Source of the DNA: Pseudonocardia alaniniphila
GTDB lineage: Bacteria > Actinomycetota > Actinomycetes > Mycobacteriales > Pseudonocardiaceae
Direction: 5' to 3'
Assembly (NCBI RefSeq): GCF_022524485.1
Contig: NZ_JAKXMK010000002.1
Location: 186,001 to 250,000, forward strand
Length of the DNA: 64,000 nt
This document shows positions 33,007 through 42,340 of the stretch, piece by piece (position 1 is the stretch's first letter; each line of letters opens with the position of its first letter). A program made the position numbers and the translations under genes. Below the pieces are notes generated by a model, which saw only the letters and a program-made list of their open reading frames with translations, was not told where the DNA came from and searched no databases.

Positions 33007-33938
33007 CCGTCTACATTCTGGTCACGATTCTGCTGGTTCTGGCGCTGGTGCTGGCCTGCTCCAGTCTTCGTGTCGTCCGGCAGTTCGAGCGAGGTGTGGT
33101 GTTCCGGCTCGGGAAGGTCCGTGACGCCGTACAGGGGCCGGGTCTCGCGGTGATCACGCCCATCGTCGACCATCTGCACAAGGTCAACATGCAGATCGTC
33201 ACGATGCCGATCCCCGCCCAGGAGGGCATCACGCGCGACAACGTCACGGTCAAGGTCGACGCCGTCGTCTACTTCCGGGTGACCGACCCGGTGCGGGCGC
33301 TCGTCGACGTACAGAACTACGAGTACGCCATCGGGCAGGTCGCGCAGGCCTCGCTGCGGTCGATCATCGGCAAGAGCGAGCTGGACGACCTGCTGTCCAA
33401 CCGGGAACGGCTCAACCAGGGCCTGGAGCTGATGATCGACAGCCCGGCGCTCGGGTGGGGCGTGCACATCGACCGCGTCGAGATCAAGGATGTGGCGCTG
33501 CCCGAGTCGATGAAGCGGTCGATGTCGCGGCAGGCGGAGGCGGAACGGGAGCGTCGCTCTCGCGTGATCACCGCCGAGGGCGAGCTGCAGGCGTCGGAGA
33601 AGCTGGCGCAGGCGGCCGGGATGATGACCGCCCAGCCCGCGGCACTGCAGCTGCGTCTGCTGCAGACCGTGGTCGAGGTGGCAGCCGAGAAGAACTCCAC
33701 CGTTGTGCTGCCCTTCCCGGTCGAGCTGCTCCGCTTCCTCGAACGCTCGACGCCGCCCGAACCCTCCACCGCCGCCTCGCCCGAGGCGAGCTCCACGCCG
33801 ACCACCGCCCTGACGTCGGAGGTGATCACCGAGAGGATCTCTCCGGGCGCGGTCGCCCCGGAGGACGTGCCTGCGGTCGCCCAGCCCCCGTCAGCCGAGG
33901 CCAACGGCGAGACACGCACGGCCGCGGGCCACGGATGA
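33003..33938 (+). CDS. Slipin / SPFH (stomatin-prohibitin) family protein
   Basis: A 311-residue membrane scaffold protein. Residues 3-24 form the membrane anchor (VYILVTILLVLALVLACSS). The SPFH/PHB domain covers about 27-190 (RQFERGVVFRLGKV, AQEGITRDNVTVKVDAVVYF, ASLRSIIGKSELDDLLSNRE), followed by a coiled-coil (MSRQAEAERERRSRVITAEG) and a Pro/Ala-rich tail. Such proteins form large rings or patches at the membrane and organise microdomains. The ATG overlaps the stop of the kinase-dynamin fusion, so both are made from one transcript. This links a membrane scaffold to a dynamin-like sensor. No NfeD partner gene is seen. Confidence 0.92.
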   Translation: MTVYILVTILLVLALVLACSSLRVVRQFERGVVFRLGKVRDAVQGPGLAVITPIVDHLHKVNMQIVTMPIPAQEGITRDNVTVKVDAVVYFRVTDPVRALVDVQNYEYAIGQVAQASLRSIIGKSELDDLLSNRERLNQGLELMIDSPALGWGVHIDRVEIKDVALPESMKRSMSRQAEAERERRSRVITAEGELQASEKLAQAAGMMTAQPAALQLRLLQTVVEVAAEKNSTVVLPFPVELLRFLERSTPPEPSTAASPEASSTPTTALTSEVITERISPGAVAPEDVPAVAQPPSAEANGETRTAAGHG

Positions 33939-33987
33939 CGTCGGAGGTAATTGATCGGTGGCACGGAGACCGTGAAGGTCTCCGGGT

Positions 33988-34353
33988 GTGGAGATCGCCG
34001 TCGTCGTCATCCTGCTGGTTGCGGGTCTGATCAACGGGCTGCCGGTCATCGGCGTCGCGGGGGCCGGGCGGCTCGCCCGGCTCTACGGCCTCACGATGGC
34101 CGATCCGGACCTGCTGGTGCTGATGCGCCACCGGGCGTTGCTGCTCGGGCTGCTCGGTGCCGCACTGGTCGGGGCGGCGTTCGTGCCGGGCTGGCGGGCG
34201 CCGGCCATGGTCGCAGGCCTGGTCAGCATGCTCGCGTTCGTAGTCCTCGCTCGGGCCGCTCCCGGACCGAAGATCAGAACCACGGCGATCGTCGACGTCG
34301 CGCTCTCCGCAGCGCTGGCCGTCGCGCTGGTTCTGCACCTGCTGCCGCACTGA
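33988..34353 (+). CDS. Small four-span membrane protein of unknown function
   Basis: A 121-residue protein with about four membrane spans: VVVILLVAGLINGLPVIGV, LLLGLLGAALVGAAFV, MVAGLVSMLAFVVLA and VDVALSAALAVALVLHLL. It contains RLARLYGLTMADPDLLVLMR, typical of a widespread small family that databases sometimes label phosphopantetheine adenylyltransferase. That label does not fit, as there is no nucleotidyltransferase HxGH motif and the protein is all membrane. GTG 33988 is the likely start. It follows the slipin gene by 49 bp. Confidence 0.78.
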   Translation: MEIAVVVILLVAGLINGLPVIGVAGAGRLARLYGLTMADPDLLVLMRHRALLLGLLGAALVGAAFVPGWRAPAMVAGLVSMLAFVVLARAAPGPKIRTTAIVDVALSAALAVALVLHLLPH

Positions 34354-34431
34354 GCCTGGTTTGTCACGTTTCTGCGTCTTCTCCCGTCCACTGGGGTGGG
34401 CCGCGTCCGTGAGGTACGGGGAGGAGAAGTG

Positions 34432-34851
34432 ATGACCGAGGTGCAAGAGCGACGGGGGACGCCGGCGGCGGACCGTCTCGTGGTTGGTGTCGTCATGTTC
34501 GTCGCGCTGGGGATGCTGGTGGCCGGGATCTGGTGCTGGGTGGCGCCCGCCTCGTTCGCCGCGTTCACCAACTGGCCGGAGCACGAGCACTTCCTGCACG
34601 ACGCCGGCGTGTTCCAGATGGGGATCGGGGTGATGCTGCTCGGCGCGCTCTGGTGGCGGGACGTGCTCACCGTGGTGCTGGTGGGTGCGGTGTTCACCAA
34701 CGCGCTGCACGCGCTGAACCACGCCATCGACCTCGACCTGGGCGGCCGCAGCTCCGACCCCTGGCTCCTCGGGATCGTGGCGCTGCTCGCCCTGGCGGCC
34801 CTCGTCGTCCGGATACGCAGCCTGCGCCCGCGGGAGCGGACGGCGCGGTGA
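34432..34851 (+). CDS. Hypothetical four-span membrane protein
   Basis: A 139-residue protein with a short cytosolic N-terminus and four spans: VVGVVMFVALGMLVAGIWCW, FQMGIGVMLLGALWW, VVLVGAVFTNALHALNHAI and LLGIVALLALAALVVRI. Conserved-looking polar residues include FTNWPEHEHFLHDAGVFQMG and ALHALNHAIDLDLGG. ATG 34432 follows a strong GGGGAGGAG site. Its stop overlaps the GTG of the SDR gene, so they are co-translated. It resembles actinobacterial membrane proteins of unknown role. Confidence 0.75.
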   Translation: MTEVQERRGTPAADRLVVGVVMFVALGMLVAGIWCWVAPASFAAFTNWPEHEHFLHDAGVFQMGIGVMLLGALWWRDVLTVVLVGAVFTNALHALNHAIDLDLGGRSSDPWLLGIVALLALAALVVRIRSLRPRERTAR

Positions 34852-35609
34852 GCCTGGTCGTCGTGACGGGTGGGACCGGCACGCTCGGCCGGCGGGTGGT
34901 CGAGCGACTCGTGGCGGCGGGCCGCCCGGTGCGGGTGGTGAGCCGCAGGCAGAACCCGGACGGCTTGCCTGCGGGCGCGGAGTTCGTGCGGGCCGACCTG
35001 CGCCGCCGCGACGCCGCCGACGTCGCGGTCGCCGGGGCGGCGGTCGTCGTCCAGTGCGCCACGACCTACGGTCCGCGAGATGTCGAGCTGACGCGCAACG
35101 TGGTCGCCGCAGCGCAATCGGCCGGGTGGCCACACATCGTGTACGTGTCGATCGTCGGGGTCGACCGGATCCCGATCTTCTACTACCGGGCCAAGCTGGA
35201 GGCGGAACGGCTGCTGGCGAGCTCAGGACTGCCGTGGACGGTGCAGCGCGCCACGCAGTTCCACGACCTCGTCGCATGGTTGCTCGACCTGCAGCGCCGC
35301 TCGCCGGTGATCGTGGTGCCGTTGGGCGTCCGGGTGCAGCCGGTGGACGTCCGCGACGTGGCCACTCGGCTCGCCTGTCTCGCCGACGGCGCCCCGGCCG
35401 GTCGCGTGGCCGACATCGGCGGCCCCGAGGTCCACGAGCTGCGCGTGCTGGCGGCGCACTACCAGCGGGTGCGGGGCGGCCGCCGGCCCGTCCTCCCGGT
35501 CAGGTTCCCCGGGGCGGCGATACGTGCCTACCGCGCGGGCGCCAACCTGGCGCCCGGAAACGCGGTGGCGGGCACAACCTTCACGGCCTACCTGACGCAA
35601 CGCCCGTAA
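34848..35609 (+). CDS. NAD(P)H-binding NmrA-like atypical SDR
   Basis: A 253-residue Rossmann protein. The nucleotide motif is VVVTGGTGTLGRRVVERLVA (TGxxGxxG) at the N-terminus, followed by RVVSRRQNP (Arg suggests NADP preference). HIVYVSIVGVDRIPIFYYRA contains the conserved YVSxxG-(D)-Y-K-like region, but the usual YxxxK is YYRAK. This is typical of atypical SDRs of the NmrA/HSCARG group, which sense redox state or reduce small molecules. GTG 34848 overlaps the preceding stop. A long hairpin closes the unit. Confidence 0.87.
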   Translation: MSLVVVTGGTGTLGRRVVERLVAAGRPVRVVSRRQNPDGLPAGAEFVRADLRRRDAADVAVAGAAVVVQCATTYGPRDVELTRNVVAAAQSAGWPHIVYVSIVGVDRIPIFYYRAKLEAERLLASSGLPWTVQRATQFHDLVAWLLDLQRRSPVIVVPLGVRVQPVDVRDVATRLACLADGAPAGRVADIGGPEVHELRVLAAHYQRVRGGRRPVLPVRFPGAAIRAYRAGANLAPGNAVAGTTFTAYLTQRP

Positions 35610-35625
35610 GCCCCCGACGGCACAC

Positions 35626-35677
35626 ACCTCGTGGCCACCGTGCACACGGTCGGACATGTGTGCGGTGGCCACGAGGT
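35626..35677. terminator. Long bidirectional hairpin terminator between convergent genes
   Basis: ACCTCGTGGCCACCG (35626-35640) and CGGTGGCCACGAGGT (35663-35677) are perfect 15-base arms. The helix can extend inward (TGCACA with TGTGTG through wobble pairs). It separates the SDR stop at 35609 from the minus-strand PadR stop at 35703. Confidence 0.85.
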
Positions 35678-35702
35678 ATGCGCGGCGGCCTCAAGCTGCG
35701 GG

Positions 35703-36251
35703 TTAGGCCGGTGAGTTCGTCGTTTGGTCTCCTTCCAGCTGGGCCATCGCCCAGACGGCCCACTCGTGCACGGCCTCGTACTGGCGCAGGCCGAACTCGG
35801 CGGCCAGCTGTCCGAAGCCCTCGGGTCCGCGGAAGGACGAGCCTTCGTGTGCTGCCCGGATCTCGCGCAGCCCGGCAGCGGCGGCAGCGGTGCTCTCCGC
35901 GACGTGGCCGAGCACGATCTTGGCGTCGGCGGGGTCGAGCGCCGACAGCAGGAACATCCGCAGCACCTCCTCGTTGCGCACCTTCCCGCTCTGCTTGGGC
36001 GGCTGCAGCAGCCAGGAGCGCAGCTCCTCGCGTCCGGCGGGGGTGACCGCGTAGGTACGGCTGCCGCGCGCTCCCTCGGACGTCACCTCCACCAGGCCGC
36101 GCTCCGCGAGGCGGCCCAGTTCCGGATAGATGCTCGTGTGACCGGCGTGCCATGCGTAGCGGCCGAGGGAGAGCTCGAAGGACTTCGTGAGCGCATAGCC
36201 GCTGGCCGGCTCGACGGCAAGCAGCCCGAGCAGGGCGTGCGACAGGGACAT
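35703..36251 (-). CDS. PadR-family transcriptional regulator
   Basis: A 182-residue PadR regulator. The winged helix is at 1-85: SLSHALLGLLAVEPASGYAL, then ELGRLAERGLVEVTSEGARG and RTYAVTPAGREELRSWL. A C-terminal helical dimerisation domain (about 95-178) follows. Its promoter region holds a perfect palindrome (36275-36298) between it and the divergent carotenoid oxygenase gene. It therefore probably represses itself and that gene, as PadR proteins commonly respond to phenolic or other small ligands. Confidence 0.92.
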   Translation of the reverse strand: MSLSHALLGLLAVEPASGYALTKSFELSLGRYAWHAGHTSIYPELGRLAERGLVEVTSEGARGSRTYAVTPAGREELRSWLLQPPKQSGKVRNEEVLRMFLLSALDPADAKIVLGHVAESTAAAAAGLREIRAAHEGSSFRGPEGFGQLAAEFGLRQYEAVHEWAVWAMAQLEGDQTTNSPA

Positions 36252-36274
36252 GCCGCAACCCTACATTCCAGATT

Positions 36275-36298
36275 CGACATGTCATCATTGACATGTCG
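36275..36298. promoter_or_regulatory. Perfect palindromic operator for the PadR regulator
   Basis: CGACATGTCA (36275-36284) and TGACATGTCG (36289-36298) are perfect 10-base inverted arms separated by TCAT. It lies 24 bp from the PadR start and 48 bp before the oxygenase start. The ATGT/ACAT content is typical of PadR operators. Confidence 0.75.
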
Positions 36299-36346
36299 CT
36301 GCCGGGATGTCAGAGTCGGTCCCGTTCACGACGAAAGGGGCACACG

Positions 36347-37705
<1,359 letters not shown>

Positions 37706-37708
37706 GGC

Positions 37709-38746
37709 TCAGTCCTGGGTGACCATCACCTTGACCGAGCCCACGGCGTCGGCCTGGGTGCGGAACGCCTCCTCGACGTGTTCGAGGGGCAGCCGGTGGG
37801 TGATCAGCGGCTGCATCCGCACCCGGCCCTGGCCGAGCAGCGTGAGGGCCTCGCGGAAGTCCTCCGAGGTGACGTTCGCACTGCCGCGCAGCGTGATCTC
37901 GCGCTGCACGGCGAGCATCGCGTCGAGCTCGGCCCGGTGGTGGTAGAGCGCGACGAGCACGATGGTGCCGCGCGGGCGGACGAGGTCGACCGCGTGTGCC
38001 ACCAGGGGCGCCGCACCGCTTGCCTCGACGACGAGCGCCACCTCACGCTCGCCGAGGTGCTCACGAAGCCCGTCGCGGACGGCGTCGAGCCCGCCTGCGC
38101 CGTCGAGGGTGACCATGCCGAGGCGGGCGCCCACCTCGCGCCGCAGCGGGGAGAGATCCACCCCGATGACGGGCCCGGCGCCCGCGGCCAGCAGGATCTG
38201 GCCGACCTGGAGCCCGATCGTGCCGAGTCCGAGCACCACCGCGGGCTCACCGACCTGCGGCTGCGCCTGCCGGACGGCGTGGGCGGCCACCGCGGTCGGT
38301 TCGATCAGGGCGCCGTCGGTGAACTCGGCGTTGTCGGGGAGCCGGTGCACGTTGCCGCCGAGTACGGCGTCGGGGATGCGCAGCCGCTGTGCGAACGCGC
38401 CGGGCAGGCCGAAGGCGATGCTGCGGGTGGTCCAGACCTCGCACAGGTGCCGGGCGCCTGCGAGGCAGCGGCGGCAGCGTCCGCACGGCTGGATGGGCAG
38501 GCCGGTGAGCCGATCGCCGACCGCGATGCCGTCGACCTCGGGCCCGACGTCGAGCACGGCACCCGCGAACTCGTGGCCCATGATCTGCCCGTCGCGGGTG
38601 TGCTGGCCCGACCGGAACGCGTGCAGGTCGGATCCGCAGACGCCGCACGCGCGCACATCGAGCACGACGTCCCGAGGCCCGGCGACCGGGTCGGGCACCT
38701 CCTCGAGCGGCATCCGCCCTGCACCCCTGAACACCCCGGCGAGCAT
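37709..38746 (-). CDS. Zinc-dependent alcohol dehydrogenase (MDR superfamily)
   Basis: A 345-residue medium-chain dehydrogenase. Catalytic zinc ligands are Cys37 (CGVCGSDLH) and His58-Glu59 (GHEFAG). The structural zinc site has four Cys at about 88-102 (PCGRCRRCLAGARHLC). The Rossmann motif is VVLGLGTIGLQVGQILLAAG, followed by VIGVDLSPLR with Asp, suggesting NAD preference. The end resembles threonine/2,3-butanediol-dehydrogenase-like proteins. It runs toward the carotenoid oxygenase gene with only 3 bp between stops. The natural alcohol substrate is unknown. Confidence 0.92.
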   Translation of the reverse strand: MLAGVFRGAGRMPLEEVPDPVAGPRDVVLDVRACGVCGSDLHAFRSGQHTRDGQIMGHEFAGAVLDVGPEVDGIAVGDRLTGLPIQPCGRCRRCLAGARHLCEVWTTRSIAFGLPGAFAQRLRIPDAVLGGNVHRLPDNAEFTDGALIEPTAVAAHAVRQAQPQVGEPAVVLGLGTIGLQVGQILLAAGAGPVIGVDLSPLRREVGARLGMVTLDGAGGLDAVRDGLREHLGEREVALVVEASGAAPLVAHAVDLVRPRGTIVLVALYHHRAELDAMLAVQREITLRGSANVTSEDFREALTLLGQGRVRMQPLITHRLPLEHVEEAFRTQADAVGSVKVMVTQD

Positions 38747-38860
38747 GTCGGCCCCCTTTGGTCGATTCCCGGTCGGGGATGCTAGGCCCCGGCCCGGGCT
38801 TCGGGCGCCGACGCGCGCGAATCGGCAGGAAGCGGTGCGCGCAGAACCAGGCCGGCGAGA

Positions 38861-39232
38861 TCAGCCGGGCCGGCGGGTGTACTCGTTTCGCAGCTCGACG
38901 ATCCGACCGTCATCGTCGAGCCGTGCGTGCTCCACGCCGGCCGCCGTCATCAGGGAGCCGTCGGCCATCCGGGCGGCGACCACCCAGGTCGCGCGCTCCG
39001 TCCCGTCGGGGAGCACCGTGGTGTTCCAGAAGTGCCGGCTCTCGGCGTGCGCCGCCACGAACTCGCAGTACATCTCGCGGATGGCGGGGCCCGTGACAGG
39101 CGTGTCGTCGAGCTGCACCACGGCGTCGGGCGCGAAGAGGGCGACCAGCTCGTCCACGGCGCTCGGATCCGCGATCACCTTGTCGGCGAGGCCGATGTAG
39201 CGGTCCAGCACCCTCGTGGGGGACTGCGTCAT
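38861..39232 (-). CDS. SnoaL-like/NTF2-fold protein
   Basis: A 123-residue NTF2-like cone-fold protein: N-terminal helix [20 protein letters not shown], then [18 protein letters not shown] and [20 protein letters not shown], and strands [20 protein letters not shown] and [11 protein letters not shown]. SnoaL-like proteins include isomerases, cyclases and hydrolases as well as binding proteins. No catalytic assignment is possible. It is divergent from the AraC gene; the 245-bp gap between them holds no gene I would support. Confidence 0.87.
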   Translation of the reverse strand: MTQSPTRVLDRYIGLADKVIADPSAVDELVALFAPDAVVQLDDTPVTGPAIREMYCEFVAAHAESRHFWNTTVLPDGTERATWVVAARMADGSLMTAAGVEHARLDDDGRIVELRNEYTRRPG

Positions 39233-39477
39233 TCGTTGAATGCTAAGGATCTCCCCGCTCGGCCGCTGTGATGGTCACGACAGGGGTGTGGGCGCGCCGC
39301 ACAAGGGTATGCGCTGAGCGACATGTTGGCCTGCACGTATCGCCAAGTCGATCCGCCCGGTAGAGATGAGCGACCCCCGGGTGGTTGAACACGTTCGGGC
39401 GGTGGGTCAGTCTGGCGGGGAGCCGGCAGATCGGGCGTAGCGCCGGCACGCGATGGTGCAGAGAGAGGGGCGGGGCA

Positions 39478-40524
39478 ATGACTGCCTTGTCATCGGACGA
39501 GTCGATGCCGGCTGGCTACGGGCCAGCCGCGGGCGAGCGCTGGCAGGTCGGCGGCGGGCCACAGGGCGGCGCTGATCGACAGGCCGATCGACAGGCCGAG
39601 TGGGAGGACGTCCTCGCGGCCACGCACGTGGCGTTCGACGTGCGGTTGCCCGAGTCCGATGCTCGGGGGTTCGCCGGCACGGTGCAGCGGCACCGGCTGG
39701 GGGCGCTGCACCTGGTCGACTGCGTCTGCACGCCGTTCGCGGGGCAGCGCAGCACGTCCGTGATGGGCGGCACGGGCGAGGACTCGATCGGGTTGCAGAT
39801 GGTGATCCGCGGCGCCGAGCGTGTGGTCCGCTCGCGCACGCAGCAGCACGTGCTGGAGGCAGGCGCCGTCGGCATGTGGGACGGGTCGCGCGCCGTGGGC
39901 GTGGAGGTCGTCGAGCCGTTCACGAAGCGCACGCTCATCTTCCCCAAGGAGATGGTGCACGCCGTCAGCCCACGCTTCGCCGAAGTCGAGTCGCTGCCGT
40001 GGCTCGCCGAGCGCCCCGGCACCCGCTTACTCGTGCGCTATGTCAACGCGCTCGCCGCGGAGCTGCCCGGCCTGGACGAGCGCACGGCCACCGCCGCGGC
40101 GGACGTCGTGCTGGAACTGTTGCGGGCGGTGGTGGAACCCGAGCTTCCGCAGGCCCGCACGGCCCGCCGCGAGGCCCTGCGCGCCCGCGCCCGCCGCTAC
40201 GTGCGTGCCAACCTCACCGATCAGGCACTCGGGCCGGAGTCGATCGCCAGGGCGCTCTCGGTGTCGCTGCGCACCCTGCACGCCGTGTTCGAGGACACCG
40301 ACGAGTCGGTGGCCGCGCTGGTGCGGCGCGCCCGGCTGGCGCGCTGCCGCGAGGACCTCGCGGAACCGACGGCGGGCTCGATCACCGAGATCGCCTTCCG
40401 CTGGGGATTCTCCGACGCCACCCATTTCTCGCACGCGTTCAAGCGCGAGTACGGGATGGCCCCGCGTGATGTCCGGCGTGCGGCGACCGGAGGCGTGCGC
40501 ACCACTGCGCGGATCGGCAAGTAA
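39478..40524 (+). CDS. AraC-family regulator with a TTA leucine codon
   Basis: A 348-residue regulator. Residues about 50-225 form an AraC-binding-like sensor domain (VAFDVRLPESDARGFAGTV, then GTGEDSIGLQMVIRGAERVV). The C-terminal AraC HTH (about 235-340) includes LGPESIARALSVSLRTLHAV and ITEIAFRWGFSDATHFSHAF, followed by FKREYGMAPRDVRR. ATG 39478 follows AGAGGGGCGGGG. Codon 184 (40027-40029) is TTA, very rare in such G+C-rich genes. It lies 102 bp upstream of the binding-protein gene and is the likely activator of the 40627-48522 unit. Confidence 0.9.
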   Translation: MTALSSDESMPAGYGPAAGERWQVGGGPQGGADRQADRQAEWEDVLAATHVAFDVRLPESDARGFAGTVQRHRLGALHLVDCVCTPFAGQRSTSVMGGTGEDSIGLQMVIRGAERVVRSRTQQHVLEAGAVGMWDGSRAVGVEVVEPFTKRTLIFPKEMVHAVSPRFAEVESLPWLAERPGTRLLVRYVNALAAELPGLDERTATAAADVVLELLRAVVEPELPQARTARREALRARARRYVRANLTDQALGPESIARALSVSLRTLHAVFEDTDESVAALVRRARLARCREDLAEPTAGSITEIAFRWGFSDATHFSHAFKREYGMAPRDVRRAATGGVRTTARIGK

Positions 40525-40626
40525 TCCGGCGCGCAGCCGATGGCCTGACCCGATAGCCGGGATCCAGGCTTCCTCCTCGTACCGCGGAGCCGGGGGGCCG
40601 CCGAAATGTGACGAGGAGAGTGGACG

Positions 40627-42243
40627 ATGCGGTTGCGATCGACCCGGGTCGTAGCGGCTGTCTCCGCGGTGTTGTGCGCGACGCTGATCGCCGCGTGCGG
40701 CGCGGTGGGCGCGAACACGCGGGGCGCCGCGGACGACGCCACGAGAGTGCGCCAGCTGGACCCCTACGGTGCTGATCTCGCGGCGGAGGGGACGCCCAAG
40801 TCCGGCGGAAACCTGATCATCGGCAACGACCGGGAGATCGTCAGCTTCGACCCGGCCCGGCAGAACGGCAACGTCGCCGCCCAGGCGATCTACGACCTGC
40901 TGTTCCGGATCGGGCCGGACGGCACCGTGCAGCCGTGGATGGCGTCCTCGATCGACACGGCCGACAACGGCCTGACCTGGCGGCTCGGTCTCCGGGAGGG
41001 CGTCAAGTTCTCCGACGGCACCGCGCTCGACGCCGACGCGGTGATCATCAACACCCAGCGCCACATCGACAAGCCGACCTCGCCCGCCCACGCGTACGCC
41101 GACCAGATCGCGTCGATGCGCGCGGTCGACCCGCTGACCGTCGAGTTCACGCTCAAGGCGCCACTCGGCGACTTCCCCGTCTTCTTCGCGCAGGCGTTCA
41201 ACGCCGGGTCGCTCGGAATGATCGTCTCGCCCGCCGCGATCGCTCAGTACGGCGACGACATCGCGAACCACCCGGTCGGTGCCGGCCCGTTCGTGATGGA
41301 CAGCTGGATCCGCGACAACAAGATGATCCTGAAGAAGAACCCGAACTACTGGCGCACGGGGCAGCCCTATCTCGACTCGATCGAGTTCCGGCCGCTGCCC
41401 GACACCGAGACCCGCTACTCGACGATGCAGAACGGCGACGTCGACATGATCTACGGCGGGTACAACAACGAGCTGGTGCGCGCGTTCGCCAACCCGAACA
41501 TGAAGGTCTACTACGGGCCGGGTAACGGCGGTTTCTTCTTCTACTTCAACTTCCAGCAGAAGCCGTTCGACGACCGGCGCATGCGTGAGGCCGTGGTTCG
41601 GGCGGTCGATCTGAACGCACTCGGTGCGAGCCAGTACATGGGCCAGCTGATCGGCGCCGACGGCCTCTTCCAGGACGACAGCCCGTACCACAGCCCGGAG
41701 GCCTCCGCGGCCTGGCCGGCCTACGACCCGGAGAAGGCCAAGCAGCTCGTCCAGGACTATGTCGCCTCCGGCGGCAAGGCGTCCTTCGCCTTCAGCACCA
41801 GCCGCAGTGAGGTCTCGCTCGGCGAGTTCGTGCAGGCGCAGATGGCCGCTGTCGGCATCACCGTCGAACTGCGGTTCTACGACCTCGCCGAGTTCACCTC
41901 GCGGGTGATCCAGAGCGGCGACTTCAACCTGATCAGCTGGGTCAACACCTTCGACTACCCCTACCCGGGGGCCGCGCGGTTGCTGCGCTCCGACGGCAAC
42001 GTCAACTACGGGAAGTACTCCAACCCCGCGGTCGACCGGCTGCTCGACGAAGCGGGCGCCACCACCGACGCCGCGAAGCGCGCGAAGGACTACCAGCAGG
42101 TGGAGCTGCTGTCCAACCAGGACATCGCGGTGGCGTGGATGAGCCGCAGCTACCTCTCGACGATCACCAAGCCCGACGTCAAGGGCGTGGACCGGTACCT
42201 CTCGCGCGACCTGTTCTACGGGTCGCTCTGGCTGGACCGGTGA
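40627..42243 (+). CDS. Family-5 extracellular solute-binding lipoprotein, second paralogue
   Basis: A 538-residue secreted lipoprotein. The signal MRLRSTRVVAAVSAVLCATL ends with lipobox LIAAC. The body parallels the protein at 10864 closely: GLTWRLGLREGVKFSDGTAL, AVIINTQRHIDK, then FRPLPDTETRYSTMQNGDVD and SWVNTFDYPYPGAARLLRSD. No permease or ATPase genes adjoin it; instead dehydrogenase-complex genes follow. A good ribosome site (GACGAGGAGAG) precedes the ATG. It may supply substrate for the complex, using a transporter encoded elsewhere, or act as a sensor-type binding protein. Confidence 0.9.
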   Translation: MRLRSTRVVAAVSAVLCATLIAACGAVGANTRGAADDATRVRQLDPYGADLAAEGTPKSGGNLIIGNDREIVSFDPARQNGNVAAQAIYDLLFRIGPDGTVQPWMASSIDTADNGLTWRLGLREGVKFSDGTALDADAVIINTQRHIDKPTSPAHAYADQIASMRAVDPLTVEFTLKAPLGDFPVFFAQAFNAGSLGMIVSPAAIAQYGDDIANHPVGAGPFVMDSWIRDNKMILKKNPNYWRTGQPYLDSIEFRPLPDTETRYSTMQNGDVDMIYGGYNNELVRAFANPNMKVYYGPGNGGFFFYFNFQQKPFDDRRMREAVVRAVDLNALGASQYMGQLIGADGLFQDDSPYHSPEASAAWPAYDPEKAKQLVQDYVASGGKASFAFSTSRSEVSLGEFVQAQMAAVGITVELRFYDLAEFTSRVIQSGDFNLISWVNTFDYPYPGAARLLRSDGNVNYGKYSNPAVDRLLDEAGATTDAAKRAKDYQQVELLSNQDIAVAWMSRSYLSTITKPDVKGVDRYLSRDLFYGSLWLDR

Positions 42244-42289
42244 CGGACGGGCGCGACCGCGCAAGGGGAGAGCGGATGAGGGACGGGCA

Positions 42290-42340
42290 GTGAGCGAGCT
42301 TGCGAGCAAGTCGTCGGCCATGAGCGAGGGCACGCGATGA
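42290..42340 (+). repeat. VSELAS-type repeat element, copy 2, with a 16-codon mini-frame
   Basis: GTGAGCGAGCTTGCGAGC at 42290-42307 matches the core at 57701. It contains the direct repeat GCGAGC-TT-GCGAGC. Read from its GTG, it encodes VSELASKSSAMSEGTR and its TGA overlaps the ATG of the E2 gene (ATGA). Ribosomes finishing this peptide could reinitiate on E2. Confidence 0.7.

Noticed and set aside
21202..33938. Anti-phage defence island
   Set aside because: Dynamin-like and Hsp70-like proteins occur in some defence systems, but there is no nuclease, toxin, reverse transcriptase or mobile-element context here, and two-component and SPFH genes fit envelope sensing better.
33988..34353. Phosphopantetheine adenylyltransferase
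   Set aside because: Common database label for this small membrane family, but the protein is all membrane helices without the nucleotidyltransferase motif.
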